Source: Zygnema circumcarinatum
Lineage: Eukaryota > Streptophyta > Zygnematophyceae > Zygnematales > Zygnemataceae
Reading direction: 5' to 3'
Length of the DNA stretch: 64,000 nt
NCBI GenBank assembly: GCA_037447605.1
Contig: CM074806.1
Coordinates: forward strand, 4,073,755 to 4,137,754
Shown here: piece by piece, positions 12,774 through 26,428 of the stretch
How the letters are laid out: each line of letters opens with the position of its first letter
Position numbering within the stretch: the stretch's first letter is position 1
The notes under the pieces: generated by a model
Databases searched by the model: none
What the model saw: the letters and a program-made list of their open reading frames with translations, nothing else
Told to the model about the DNA's origin: nothing
Made by a program: the position numbers and the translations under genes

Positions 12774-14803
12774 GGCGGATATACTACTACCGCCTTTCAA
12801 GATTTCCTCCGAAGATCAATAAATCTAGTCCGAACCTGCTCAGGAAGGACAAAACAAGTCCCAAGTAGTGCGAAATCCTGTAAACCAGCTTCAGTTAGAG
12901 CCAAAATAAAAGAAAATAGATTATGAAAGGGAGTGAGCCCGCGGGTAGCTCCTTTTTAGAGAGAAGTATATAAGAAAATTATTCAATGACGCTTTCAAAA
13001 TTATCCTAGTGAGAAGAGTGTTCCTGCCATAGCGTTTGCGCTGCTTTCAGGGAGGAAAAAAGGTCACCATGGCTAAGTGTAGGGGGTAGGAAAGAGAAGG
13101 ACGCCGACGGATTCCGTTGGGTACGGTGTACGAACACGCAAAGTGTACGGCTCGGTAGCTGGAACTGTACGAAAACGTGTGGGAATTGCAGCACAACCAT
13201 TGAATGGGGATTGGGGAACCCTTCGCCCTTTGAGTTCAACCATTGGTTTCTAATGGTTGGCATCGTCGGATTTTTTGTGTGATCCGATGGTTCAACCGAC
13301 CAACGTGGAAAGAGAAGCCAAATGGCAAAATCGTGACTAAGGAAGTGCTGATGATTTAAACGGAAGGCTTTATCATCAACCACACTTTGCTAGAAGTTTG
13401 TCCTTTCCAAAAAGGAATGGTTAGTCACCATGGCATTGGCATCGTGAGATCAACACCAATGCATCCCTAGACATGGCATGAACAAGAACGAATTAGCCTT
13501 AGCTGAAACCAATGATGCCACATCATGTCCCTAATTAACCTTGACCTCATCATTGGCATTGGCATTGGCACTCACTGTACGGCGGTTCCATGGCCAGTTC
13601 CACCGCGCGTGCGAGCCTGGAACCGGGCCCTGCCTGCAAGACGCTGCATGGAGGCGGCCGCCCCGACGCCGCCTGTCTCTGTCAAGGCCGTCGCACACGC
13701 ATGCGACGCCGTCTCGACCAATCAGAGGCCGGAAAGCATCGCTGAAGCAGCTGCTGTCGCGTCCAAGGCGGCCCTGCGACCGCCCTCCCTTGGGGAACAG
13801 AGACGGCGCCTGCAGGAAGAGGCGGTGCAGGAAGGAGTCGCAGGGGAGGGGAGGGGACGATTTTTAAGGGAGTAGGGATATTCTGGGATCTATAGAAGGA
13901 GAGGGGAGAAGGAGAAGGAGTTTTTTCGTCTGCTTGTTGCGTTCATTGCAGGTGATTTCATGCAACACTGTACTGCTTTTGTTTGAAGTCTATGTCTTTT
14001 TGCGCTCACTGATGACCGATTCGTGATTTCTTTTGGCATATCAGCGTTCTTTTTATCAAGATTTTTTAGAAATCCTTGATTTTCTCGTCTTTAAGTAGCT
14101 CTGCGCTTTTCTTGCGCACTGTAAGTGCAAGAATTGCATACGGTGGCTTTAAATGAGTGGGTAATATGTGCTCAGAGTCGCAGAGTAGGTTAGCATTGCG
14201 GAAATATATGTACCAATGGCGAGCTCTGGAATCGTGAGAGGTGAGCGACCAATCAGGCTGCGCGGGACTCTTATCGGAGACAGGGTACGTTTCTATCAGC
14301 GACTCTTTAGGAAATAAGGTGTTGCTTCCGTACACTGTTATAGTTCTCAGGATCTAAGATAAGTGCGTCCTACAACTGAAAAAATATGCCTACTTTTGGT
14401 TCTGAAATTTTGTCATCATGCATCATGTACATGTTAAATTGAAGGATTTTTCCGCTATCACGCTGAAAGAACAAAAATAAATAGAAATGAAGTAAGGAAG
14501 AAATGGTGGAATACTCAAATGTGCCGCGTGGCTTTGTCGAGGAGAAAAAAGTTTTGGCAGGGATAGTCAGAAACATGAATGTGGATTCTTGATCTTGTTA
14601 GACTGTGTTGCAAATGGAAACCGTCATACTGTTGAAGTCATTTTGGTTAAACTTTCCGAGACTGTAATTTTCATAACGATCACATTTCTTGGCATGTGAA
14701 AGATACATGACAAATTTAGTAACATACACGTTCTTAGTTCGATGCGCACATCGACATGGACTCGTCGGAAAGCTGCTAAACTGCGCAACGAGGTGGCTTG
14801 CAG
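12774..14803. other. Intergenic between divergent genes; GC-rich island at 13.54-13.87 kb
   Basis: Contains GTACGG-type words at 13120-13170, CAATGGTTGG-type words at 13195-13270, direct CATTGGCATTGG repeats at 13550-13570, and a GC-rich stretch at 13600-13860 that is open in two frames with no recognisable protein. The GC-rich block may be a CpG-like promoter or 5' exon of the DUF674 gene, whose first exon I could not place. Confidence 0.4.
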
Positions 14804-15974
14804 GAGACGGGCAAGGTGCTTTACTTGGACGCTGGAAAGGACTTTGTTGACCTTCTGCTTTCGTTATTGCTGGAGCCACTTGCAACAACGCTGAGTCTTC
14901 TCAGAAAAACAACAGTAGCTGAGGAGTCGAAACAAGATTACATTGGAGTGGTGAATCTCTACAATAGTGTAACCAAACTCAATGAGCACGTCTTGTGTGT
15001 CCCAAAGTTGGTATTCACAAAACCAAATGGCTCGTTTTCCAGTAGAATTCTGAGACGTAACATCCGCAGTGCACCACCGAAGTCCGACATTTTTTACAGG
15101 TGCTCCTATTCAGCAGAGTTCCCACGTCGTGCCTGCGCCAATGTTATCTCAAGGAGCTATAACACTCGCTGCCCTCATTGCATCATTGGACGTTTGACGA
15201 TTGAAGTAACCGTTGAAGACGACCTGAAGAAAGCTGAACCGGAAGTGGAGGATGTTCTAGTAGAGAAGGATGACGGCTCTTGCAGTCATCAATCCAAATA
15301 TGACGGTCTTCTCGAACCTGAAGAGAACAGGGAAACAAGCTCGGGCTATGTAAAAGATGCTGTAGAATTCACAGTTACCGACCACCTTGAGATATTTCCC
15401 ACCTCCACAAAGAAGACTCTGGACCTTCTAAAAAGTGCCGGTGTCAAAATGGAGAACTTGGAAAGCTTCGACATCACAATGGATGATGAGCAGGTATTCT
15501 TTTCCCTCCTACGCCCATTCAGTTACCACTTTTTTCCCTGCTTGCTCTTTTTCAATTCCGTCCTCGCCTCATTTCCCATCTGTTCATCAGAGTAGCCAAC
15601 ATTAACCTCACTATTAGATTCGTTAACCTCGCTCTAGTAACGGCTCAAAGCTGTCTTTCATCATAAAACAAAAGTCGAGGAGGTAGGATATGCATTTAGT
15701 GTGGTTCTGTAGTGCGAACCGATCTAGTGCATTTGTCTTGGAATGGAATCGTTTTAGACCACTAAAAGGAAAACCTTATTATTCGTTGTACAAACTTCCC
15801 TCTTTCGTTTTTCATTTCAAGCAGACGATGAAACTCATCCAGGCGGCGTATAAGGGCAATACAGTTCTTAATGACGTCTTTGGAGTTTTTTTCTCGGATG
15901 GCGTTCGGGGAACGGCGCAGCCTAGCGAAATTCTCGAACCCTCGTCAAAATTACGAAAGCTTTGCCCTGGGTAA
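14804..15974 (+). CDS. DUF674 family protein (5' exon not found)
   Basis: Two exons are clear: 14804-15493 (after a TTGCAG acceptor) and 15825-15974 (after AAGCAG). Phases agree and they encode about 279 aa. The first exon begins ETGKVLYLDAGKDFVDLLLSLLLEPLATTLSLL, which matches the repeat core of plant DUF674 proteins (KVLFAEAGKDFVDFLFSLL...PLGTV). A paired-cysteine segment RCPHC follows near residue 125, then an acidic linker and a second core with TKKTLDLLKSAGVK and, over the intron, TMKLIQAAYKGNTVLNDVF. Function of the family is unknown. The expected N-terminal exon with the start codon lies upstream of 14804 but is too short to assign. Confidence 0.8.
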
Positions 15975-16589
15975 CGTTAACTCCGGTTTCTCTGAATGAG
16001 TGCTCGCTTGAGCAGTCGCTCACTGGCCTCTTCATTCCATTCTCGCACCAGATCATTCCGTACTTTCAGGTTTTCAGTTCTGTCACACGCGCCCGTATAT
16101 CAAACTAAAGCGTTGTAAAAAACATTGTGAATACACAGAAAGCTAGAGGGCTGCTATTTTTAGTTTTAGAATTTTTTTAGAATGCTGTGGTGTTCTTTTT
16201 CTCAGATGCTCTTCCTTTGCCATTTTTAGGCTTCCTTACTTTATGTACATAGTATAACATCAAAACAACACTTGAGTGACCAAGGTCATGGCACATTTCA
16301 AATCAATGCAGGCCAATGTTTCCTTTTCCCCCATGCCAAAAAAGAAACAAACACGCAAAGAATCCTTTACATAAGATCCGAGTTCGGTCAACAGCGGACA
16401 TGACATATTCTTCTGCTAATTCCCAAGAAAACAGAAAATGGGCAAACAAAAAGACCAAATAACTTAACCATCGAGCGCTCTTCACACTCCACGACTACAT
16501 CTAAAACATCAACTAAAAAAGGGTCAAAAAAGATGCCCAAGCGGCTCTCTCTCTCTAACTCTCTCAACTTACCTGCCTTTACTCCGAAC
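15975..16589. other. Intergenic between convergent 3' ends
   Basis: AT-rich, with no supported gene. It holds the 3' flanks of the DUF674 gene (+) and the plastid membrane protein gene (-). A short CTCTCTCTCT run lies at 16544-16556. Confidence 0.6.
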
Positions 16590-18130
16590 TTAGCCGAAGC
16601 ACTGTTCCCCAGGGACAGGTGGAGGAATGTACCCATAGTCGAGAATTTGGAGGCCAAATACGACTATGGCAGCGAGAAGAGTGAGATAGGCAAGCCCTTC
16701 AGCCGCTCCAAGAAGGCCAAATGGACCATTAGGGAGTCCTGACCCCGTTTTCACTTTGGTGTAAGCAGACCAGCCTACAACACCCACAATCGCCAAATAG
16801 GCCACTCCTTCAAGGGCACCGAGGCTTCCGCCAGGACCCGGAGGCAACCCACATCCTGAACACATTACAATGCAATATCCTTTGTGATGTCATGGCTGAG
16901 AGCAAGTTGGCCGATAAAAGTCTGTGCACAAGAAAATGGATAATCTACTGATCTTAAGCACTGCCCCCTCTCCCCCACCGGCCCAAAATAAGGATCTTTG
17001 AGGCACTCTGGTAATGAGGTCAGCTATTGATCGGCATCTGGTGCTGAAAGCATTTGCAGAGGAAAAATAGACAAGGCTCAGGACTAACCATTTCTCCAAA
17101 CTTCACTGTCAAGCCACCCGCGGAACAGATGCTACTCTGACTAACACGATGCGAATTCAAGAAAAACCTTCTCTTACATTAGCACTGATGCAAACAGACA
17201 AATAAAGTTTAACAAGGCGAAAGAAAAGAATGACAAACCTGAAGTACAAAGTGAAGACAGCTATATTTCTTAAACATCATTCTCTCCTTCCTGCCCTCTC
17301 CACCCTCAGCCTCGATCTTGCTCCCTTTCTCGCTCTCTCACTCTCTCTCCTACACTCTTCCCTCCCTCACCCTTCTATATCTCTCACTTGTGTTGACATT
17401 TATCTCCCGTTCTTCCTACTACAAATGCATTGAAACCAATGCAGCTTCCTTGCCAACTCCACATCCAAAACCAGTTCTTAAGCATTTATTGGTTAACTGC
17501 GTTAGCCTACTTAATTGGCTGCTTTAAATATTTGATTAACTTTATATCACTACTAAGATATAGAAGTTGAGGCCTCGGTTATTTTGTCAATTCTAGATAG
17601 AAAAGCCACCTTAATAAAATGCCTCGTTCAGCATGCACATTTTCTGCAAGCTCGATTCTGACCTTCCCTTCACCTTATGACCAGGTATCAGCCCACAATC
17701 ATTCAAAATCCGATCCCATGCCTTAATCTGCTTCTGACGAACGTACACCCCTCCATGAAATCAAAATTCCAGGAAGGAAAAGCGCCTTTGAAGCGCAATC
17801 ACCTGTCGTTTTAAGAGTGTAGAGCGACCACGCGACAACTGGCACCGAGACAAGGCCTCCCACAGCAGCAGCAGATTCCAAAGTACTTGAACTATCACTG
17901 TCACTCGCTTGTGCAACAGTCGAACCCAGCTTCACTCCTTTCTTCTCCTGCCGTTTTGACAGCTGGCGTCTCTCAAGCGAAAGAAGGCCGCCATGGAAGG
18001 ACCTAAGGGGGGCATTGGAGAGGCAAGAAGGCGAGCGGGAAAAAGAAGCATAACAGAAAGTGATAGGAGAACTTGAAGAGGCGGCGAAAGCAGGTGCGAG
18101 AAGTGCCGCTGCGGAGGCAGCCATGGCCAT
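16590..18130 (-). CDS. Plastid-targeted small membrane protein, 2 exons
   Basis: Exon 1 is 17803-18130 and exon 2 is 16590-16855; the junction completes a Gly codon (594 nt, 197 aa). The first 65 or so residues are rich in Ala/Ser/Arg and poor in acids, starting MAMAASAAALLAPAFAASSSS, a typical chloroplast transit peptide. The mature part has three hydrophobic segments: AAVGGLVSVPVVAWSLYTL, LEGVAYLAIVGVVGWSAYT and AAEGLAYLTLLAAIVVFGLQIL. Two are preceded by the repeated turn GLPPGPGGSLGALEG / GLPNGPFGLLGAAEG, so the protein has an internal repeat. It ends QCFG. It resembles an uncharacterised plastid protein conserved in plants; I do not know its role. Placement in thylakoid or envelope is inference. 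Confidence 0.85.
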
Positions 18131-18760
18131 CCCTCGGCGCTCCTCTTCCTCCCTTGATTCTCTCCAGGTGATGGCCCTTAGCCCTAATTTCTCTCTCTCT
18201 CTCTCTCTCTCAAAACTGCGTCTCCTTTGACGACACCCTCTTCAAGCGAAAGCCAATCCCTGTTCGTCACGTGTACAATAATCTGACTTGTCCGCTCTGT
18301 GATCGTCGAATCTAGGCACAATGCTAGGCCCGCTCGGATCCACTCCTTCGGATGTACCGTTTACCGTACAGTACAAACAATGACGTACGGTTCATCCGTA
18401 CAGGAGCAGGGCCATCCGCCCATCCCTACTGGGAGGAGGGAGGGGAGACCTAAACGGAGCCATGGCAGCCATGGAAGCTTGAAAGCTTGCAAGGAGGGTA
18501 TGGCTTCCGCTTGCCGCTTATCCGTCGCCATAGCCTGCATAATCACCGCACGCATTGCAGTCCTTATTATTTAAGTTCTGCTTTACTTCCTTTTATCTTC
18601 TTAAGCTCGCCTCTCCCTCGCATCTACCTCCACTCTTCCCCACGCCCACCCCCCACCGCCCCCTCTCTCTCCCTCTCTCTGTCTCTCTCTCTCTCCTCCC
18701 TCTGTGAATATCCAAAGCTCTCTCACTCGTTCGTTCCTCACTCTCAGCTGCATTGGCGCC
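18131..18760. promoter_or_regulatory. Divergent promoter region between the plastid gene and SCD1
   Basis: This 630-bp region separates two divergent start codons. It holds CT runs (18190-18210 and 18660-18695) next to each gene, as often seen in plant core promoters and 5' UTRs, and a cluster of GTACGG/CCGTAC words at 18350-18405. Confidence 0.45.
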
Positions 18761-21700
18761 ATGACTGTGGAGGAGGAACTGAAGTGGAAGAACAGGCTGG
18801 TGGACTATTTTGTTGTATGCGGTTTAGGCCTAGATCTTCAGAGCCTGAATGATGACAGGGGCTACCAAGGCCGCAATGTTCGCTACATTCCTTCTTTGTT
18901 GGACCACTACCCTCCCAAGGAGCACGCCAATTTCGAAATCCCGCCCTTGCTTGCAACGGTGAGCATTCCAATTCAGATCCAAGTTCAAACCCTAACTTTG
19001 TAGCCCATGCTGCAACATTTCTGCACTGCTAGGCAGGAGGGAGGCAATGTGGTTTGCAGCTGAATTTGGGAGACAACTCCCTGTTGGAATTTGTGGCCTG
19101 AGGTTCGTATGCTGTTCTTGAAACTCCGTTCTTTGCGCTCAGACATTCATATGTGCTTCTTTACAGCTTCACTTCCCAGAATTCAGAAAGAAGGGAATAG
19201 ACAGGAATTCGTAAGGGTGGCGTAGCCATTCGCCTCAATGATAGATAATGCCGAAATGTTACTATCAGTTTTTTGATGGCTTTTTTACAGCCTAACCGAT
19301 CCAGATCATTTATCTCTGAACGTCGGATGCGTGCGTATGTAGCCAGTCGTTCTCGCGGAGACAATTGTCTAGTTGAACTTTTGTGGCTACGCTGCATTAT
19401 CAGCTCTAATTTTTAATGTTTCCACTACAGGGGTCTTTACGATTACCATGATAATTTGTTCGTTGAAAAACAAAACAAACAATTCATGAACTGATGTGAA
19501 AGCAAAATGTTGGCGCTCTTCATGACCGATAAGGGTACTTGAAAATGATTTTACAAGCAAAATATTATCTAAAGCCTGAAAGATGTAATTAATTGTTGGA
19601 AACATTCGAACACGGTAAGTGTTGAAGTATGTGTGTAAAAAAAATTCAAAAAAGTGTACGAAGGGTGAACAATTGCAGCGAGTGTCTGGAATCTGGAATT
19701 TGATACATCACTTCAGGAAAAAAATCTCCATAACTGTCCCTGCCTGACCGATATTGACCTAACCGATAGAACATCTTTACCTTGAAACAAACAATTACTG
19801 ACTAATGACTGAGTTGCTTTGTGAGACATGCAAATGCAGGCAGTTCTGCCGTGCGGCCTGACCTTCTATGAGAAGCGACCTTATGCTAGCCAGGAGGAAT
19901 CACAGTCGAGCAGCTATCCAATCATTCTCACAGGTGCAAATATCTCCCCCTCCCCCTCCCCCTTCCTCTCCCAAACCCCTTCCCCTCCCCTCCCTCTCTC
20001 CCACTTCCACTGTAAATATCCAGCTAACATGAACTGCCCATACTAGACTCTTTCTTATTGTCTTCCTCTCTTTGATTTCCTTCACTCTTCTCCCCCCGTT
20101 TCACCTCTTCCCCCCCCATTTCACCTCGTCCCCTCAGAGGTTTTCAAGCTCTTGCTGCTTCTATTTCTCTCGTCGCCCTTCATGTTCATCCTACTAAGTA
20201 CATCTTTCTCCTATTTCTGTGCACTCTCACCTTCCATCCGTTCTCCTCTCCTCTACACCTCCCCCTCACCTTTCTCTCACGCTTTTCACCGTCATCCCTA
20301 ACCACCACCCTGATCCCTGCAGACTCCGACGGCACCAAGATCTATGTCGCAGTTGTATCATTCCGTGACCGCGTGGATGAGGACATAGCCCAAGCCTATG
20401 CCATTCCGCCCAATACATTGGTCGATAAAGCGATCTGTCTCGTCTCCCATTGGCCCTATTTGGACACTTTTAGAGAATGTTTGGAGGAGATTCATCGCTC
20501 GTGTTTTTCGGCTTCGGGATGCTCCAAGCCTATTTGGGACACTGTGGCACACCTCGTGACAGGTGTCCCTCCGCCCACTGTTGGGAGAAGCCTCGTCATG
20601 TTCACTGTCGAAAATTCGCTTTTGTCGGTGGCCGCTCTGCCCAATGCAAACACGTGCCTGCCGTACACAGAGGTGAGCAGCATTTTTCTGAAAGCAGAGT
20701 TTGGGACTGTGAATGGTAAGTTTCCACGGAAGTAATCGTTTCTTTTTCTCTTTTGGTGGCGGGGGAGGGGCAGATATCCTTTCGGCCGTTAGTGGAGTGC
20801 TTGGATGTGGACAACCTTATTCGTCTTGTTACTGCTGTGGCATTGGAGAAGCGAATCCTATTGCGGGCAGCAAAGTGGGTTGTTGGCCTCCTGTTTTTTG
20901 CGTCCTAAACTAAGTGATGATGCATGTACTAATTATTCCTGGAAGAACCGAGCTCCAACGTAAATGTTCCATGTGTATTTCAACTTTAAGGGTTTTTAGC
21001 AAGCTTATTCTCTTCTATGCAGGTACGAGCTGCTCACAAGCGTGGCAGAAGCTTCGACCCATTTGGTCTATCCCTTCAGGTGGCTGGTGAGATCGCCCAA
21101 CTGTTTCTTTAAAACACATTTTTCAAATAAACACACGTTGCAGCAGGATGCCCTTGAAAAAAAAAAGCTTTCGGGAGGAGACTGCTGTAATTCATCCCTC
21201 GAGCATCTACTCTCATCTCCATACATGAAGCAGCGATTCACATGCCAGATGTATGTGTGCTTGTTTTCAGCTGCCATATGTTCCGGTCGTACCTGCAAAG
21301 CTGCTAGGGCTATTTGATGCTCCGGGATCGACATTTTTTGGGCTATGTACCTCTCTTATGGACAATGTGTCCCCCCACAACTTCGTTGACGTGAGTCGCA
21401 TACCCTTTAGCCCCCTCACAAAGCATGAGATGAAACTAATGAGGATGAGTGGTGAGAGAGTCTGAATTCAAGTCTGTACTTTCTTTAGCTTTTAGCCGAG
21501 GCCCATCAAATTTGATTTCCTTTCTCAGTTCACATTTGTGAAGGTACTCACATTGAAGCCCCCTCTCCTTCCTCTCTCTCCCCATCTTCTCTCTCTCCCT
21601 CCCCCCTCCTTTTCCTCTGCAATATTTTCCTCCGCTTCAGATGGTATTGGTCGATCTTGACAACAATCGTATACAAATTCTTGCTCCCATGGATCCTCAT

Positions 21701-24700
21701 GAGCCGTTAGGTGACCTCCCCGCCCTTCCAGAACCGGAACTTTCCATTATGCGAAATGGCATTCTCAATTTGGTGCACCCAAGTTTGCAACAAATGGATC
21801 AGCCAAGATACACACGTGGAGGCTCATATACCAAAAAAATGCACAATCTCAGTAAGCCTTGGAGCAAACTTCACGACCAGGAACTACGGTATGCTCCAAA
21901 CAATCCTTGTTATGTTGGACAATGAACATTGCTTAGGTTTTACCTTGGTTTGTCGAGCCCTCCTTTTTTTGTCTGTCTAGTAATGTACGACAAGGGTTTT
22001 GGTTGACAGATTGATCTTCCTTAAATTCTTCGCCAGCGCACTGAATGGATATCGCAACTTTGTGGTGAGTCATTGTCGAGAACGAGAAGATCAATGCTCT
22101 AGGGTTAATCGTTTCTATGTTCTGATTGCAACCACAGGGCCTCTCTTTGTTTTTTCCTCGCTAAATTTCGCCCTATGCGTTGTTTTTTTCTTTTTCTCTT
22201 AACGAGAAAATTCACTCAGACTGTGCGTGCAGGACTATTCTGGGCAAGAATCAACCACAGGAAGGCCCCGAGTGGTTTTCAGCAGAGATGCATATCTTAA
22301 AAAACGCATTCGCAGCACTCCTCGACCAACGGTGAGCTGCCACCCTCCTTGTCGGCTCCGCTACAGAATCTGAATCAAGACAAGTTGTGTTACATCAGTT
22401 CCATCATGGTGATTTTGTGCACTTTTTCCACAGAGGTGCTGACGTGTCAGGGATTGGTTGGATGGCTAGGCCAATGGGGAGGAGGCTCAGCGGGAGGAGG
22501 AAGTCCCCGACCTTTCCTTTGTGAGTTCTACTGTTCAGTTGACCTGAACAGAAGCATAGAGATGCAGGGAGAGGGAATTTTTTTCTTTCCTTTCTGTCAC
22601 TGCATAGAAAAGAGCTTGTTGTTGAAAGAACACGCTTTTTAAGCTTATATCATGCTTTCATGAAATTTTGCAGATTTACCACCTTTGCAATACTTTAGGA
22701 TGGAGCTTTTTTCTGGAAGATGGACTTGGGTCGGCTGGGGCGGGTCCAAATTTATTTGATAATGCTTGTGAAGCGTGTGGGAGAGGAAAAGAAGTACGAC
22801 TACCTCCTATTGAGATTCCTTCCGAAATATATACAGTGCCAGAAGCAGCAGTAGAAGGTGAGTGTTACTTAAAATTATTATTACCTGCTATTGAAAACTA
22901 CATTTGCTGAAGTAATTCCTATCTGAACTTCCTCTACCCCTCCTTCTCTCCCTCTCTTCCCCCCCCTCCCTCCCTCCCCCTTCTCCCTTCACCTTACATT
23001 TTTGAAGTTATATTTTAATCTTTTGCTCTCCCTTGAGCTAATTTAGGAATCGGGGTTGGAAAGCAGCTGAAGATAGGCAGGTGGGACGGTCCACTTACGA
23101 TCGCTTTCCAAGTTCTGAAAAGACCCCGGATGAGATTGCGAAGCGAGAAAAAGTCCTGCAGGAAGTGGAGGGGTCCAGGAAGAGGCCCACCCGGATGAGC
23201 ACCGTTGCAAGGTGGGAGGCCGCTCTATGCTTCAGTTTGCTCAGTTCAGCTGAGCTGCTATCACTGAGCATGCAGTGGCTGACCTGAATACCTGCCTAGT
23301 GCTTGCCACCATCGACCTCTCTCTCTCTCTCTCTCTGTGCCCCCCCCACCCCCCTCCTCTCTTCCACTCTGCCCATCCATATTATAATGATGTTGGGCAG
23401 GCCCTACATTCAGTGTGTGTAGCGAGCTGCAAGCGATACCGTTGTTTAGTACATGGAGTCGTTGTCTTCGCTGAGACAAGAGCGGAGCGGGAGAGAGTGA
23501 GTGGCACTCACATGGGTGGGCGGGAGATGGAGGGAGCAGTAGCCACTTGGAAGATACCTTACGAAAGTCAATTTTGGAGCGGAGCAATACAAGCTTCATC
23601 AGTCGAAAGGCGCAGGAGCGAGAGGTAGGAGCACATGGAATGATTGCGATTTGTCCTTTACTGAGCAGCCGCATTACATTTGGAGATTTGGAGACTTTGT
23701 CATCTCTTACTCCGAGACTTAGCCTGCACATGTTGGGACATTGTATATCCATAGTGTAAGGCTTTTCGGAATTGAAGGCTTCAACTATTATGGATACCAA
23801 AGCTGTGGGTTATGCTCATTGGTGGGCTTTCTGCAGAAAGAAAGAGAAGCTATGGTTGCCGACATCAAGCTCAAACTTTCGGTAAGCAATTTCATACTGT
23901 TTAAAGAGAGTGTGATGATCATTGCTTACGATCGAAGGCTCGAAGTACAAGTACTCATTTGTAAAGCTCATAAACAGAACATAAGGGGAGTCTTCCGAGT
24001 GGTGGGGACCTCGTATATATGCAGAGACTATGGGATGAATTTTTACGGAAACCGCTGGAAGAAGAGCCATTGGAGGAGGGGAGCTATTACGGAACGATTT
24101 ACGGTAAGGAGCAAGGTGATGCTTTGCTTGTTTCCGCACTTTTCTGCACAAACATATTCAGAAGATGTGTTCTATGTAAGTGCATTGAAATCAACAGCAG
24201 GCTCTCTCTATAGCCTTGGTGTTGACTAAAATTCTATTTGAATTCTTCATATTAATTGGATGCAGTGATGCTCGAGTCTGACGCGGAAGGCATCGCCGGA
24301 ATCGGCTTTATGGAATGCATCGCGGAACATATTGCTAAGGCAGGGCGGCAGACAGCTCTCCCTCTCTCTCATTGCTCTCTCCCTGTCCCTCTCTCGCATT
24401 GCTGCCTTCATGCATACAGACTGTTCGTTTGCCATAGGATGTCCCTCTCCCTCTCCCTCTTTCCCTCCTCCGTCGCCCCCACTCCCTGTCGGGTTGCCTC
24501 GTCCATATTCCCCTCGCATTCCCTCTCTCCTGCTTCTTCCCTTTCCATCTCCTGAACACACCCACTCTCCTCCCTATTTTCCCTCTTTCTCCGTCCACTC
24601 TCCACTCCCCCCCTCCCCCCCTTCCCCTCCTCCCACTCCCCCCCTCCTCTCCTCATCCTCGCCCTCTCTGCCCCCTCCCCTCCCCACCCCTCCCCTCCCC

Positions 24701-26372
24701 TCCNNNNNNNNNNCGCCCTCTCTGCCCCCTCCCCTCCCCACCCCTCCCCTCCCCTCCCCTCCCTCCCCTTCCCTCCCCTCCCCTCCCCTCCCCTCCCTGT
24801 CTCTCTCCCCATCCTCTCCTCTCTCCCTCTCCCAGGGGTGGGATTGCAGGTTGGGCCCTGTCCACTTCACTGCCGTGAGAGACCTCGTCCTTTTGGCCGT
24901 TTCTAGAGCCGCCAGTCGCAGCAACACTCCCACTATTGTTCAAGCTTTGGAAGTTTCTGCCCGCCTCTATAGGCGTGATGATGCGGAAATTTGTGACTTT
25001 ATTCAAAGGCACATAGGGGCACTATCCATTTGGCAGGACTTCAGGTAAATGGGGATAAGGGAGCCATAATTTGAGGGTTTTGTAGTGGGGGGGGGCCAGG
25101 AAGAGGAGAGTGAGAGTGGGTTTGTGAAATGTGAGATTGTGGGATCAGTTTTTCCTGGTTTTGGGTCTTTTTGGGTTCATATTTAACGTATGCAGATGGG
25201 GATGGGTTGGGTTTGCGTACTTGAACTGTTTTGGCTTCAGATTTTGGGACTATTACTTCAACGTGTTGATGGAGCAATACACGCTGCAGTGGGTCCCTGC
25301 TCTGAACCCTCGTGAGGGGTTTGTGAGAGGGGAAGAGTTAGACAGAGATTGAGAGAGAGAGAGAGAGAAAATGTGGAGAATTATGATGCTATGCGACGTA
25401 GGACTCTTTTTCTGCCTTCTTTGTACTGCTACCTCAACCGGCATAGCCAATTTTGCAAAGCCTTTATGCTGAAGTTTTTCCTGATATGCAAAAATGTGGA
25501 TGTGGGCGCAGTGAAGGGAACCATGCGAACATAGTGTTGGAGCAATTGATGGTACTTGCACATCATATGGTAAGCTACAACAAGTCCCATGTGTATACAT
25601 ATCACTTGAATTAAACCACACCCCCTTATTCTTGTATTTCTCACATTTCTCTGTTTTTCCTATGAGTACGCAGGCAGAATTAGGTCTTGTGGATGCCGAT
25701 GCATGGGGACTGCTGGAAGCATTGGCAAATCGAGAGAAAATTTCTGTGCTTAAACAGGTTTATCCATTCCCCTTTTTCTCTCTCTCTTTTCAAAGCATCG
25801 CTCTTGACATCATCCTCCTGTGAAATGCCGTTGTTCACCTTCTCCACATCAGAAATTACACACTTATTTGAACTTGTTCTTTACAATATTCAATTCACCA
25901 AAATGAGTAAGCCTTTCCATGCTGCACTCTTTTCCCCCTTCAGATCCGACTCCGAGGCAGGCTCGCTCAAGCTCAGCAGAATCTGAAATATTTCGCTCCC
26001 TCTCCCCACTCTCCCCAAGCAACACTTTGGCAGAACCCTGCTTCCAAAACGGACCCCAGCCCACGTGGCACCGTTGCAGACAACGGAACTGAAACCATGA
26101 GCGGGTCCGTTGGACGGAGCTGGATGCCCGCGTGGATGGGCGCCACAAAGGGGGGGGCAGTCAGCGCGGGACCGGAGCCTCCCGGAAGGAATAGGAGGAC
26201 GCCAAGTTGGTCCGGACCGGACTACGGTGAGGGAGAGGGAGAGGGAGAGGGGAGAGGGAGAGGGAGAGGGAGAGGGAGAGGGAGAGGGAGAGGGAGAGGG
26301 AGAGGGCCACTTATAACTGTACGATCACCCAACATGCTCTTACTTTTACTAGGCACGCCCATGTAACAATCT

Positions 26373-26428
<56 letters not shown>

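Noticed and set aside
13525-13875. Two overlapping 108-116 residue frames
   Set aside because: GC-rich block open in two frames with no homology I recognise; treated as possible promoter/5' UTR rather than a gene.
24332-25048. 238-residue frame rich in Pro, Ser and Leu
   Set aside because: Most of it is CCCTCC low-complexity intron DNA crossing an N gap; only its last 70 residues are the real SCD1 exon 24836-25044.
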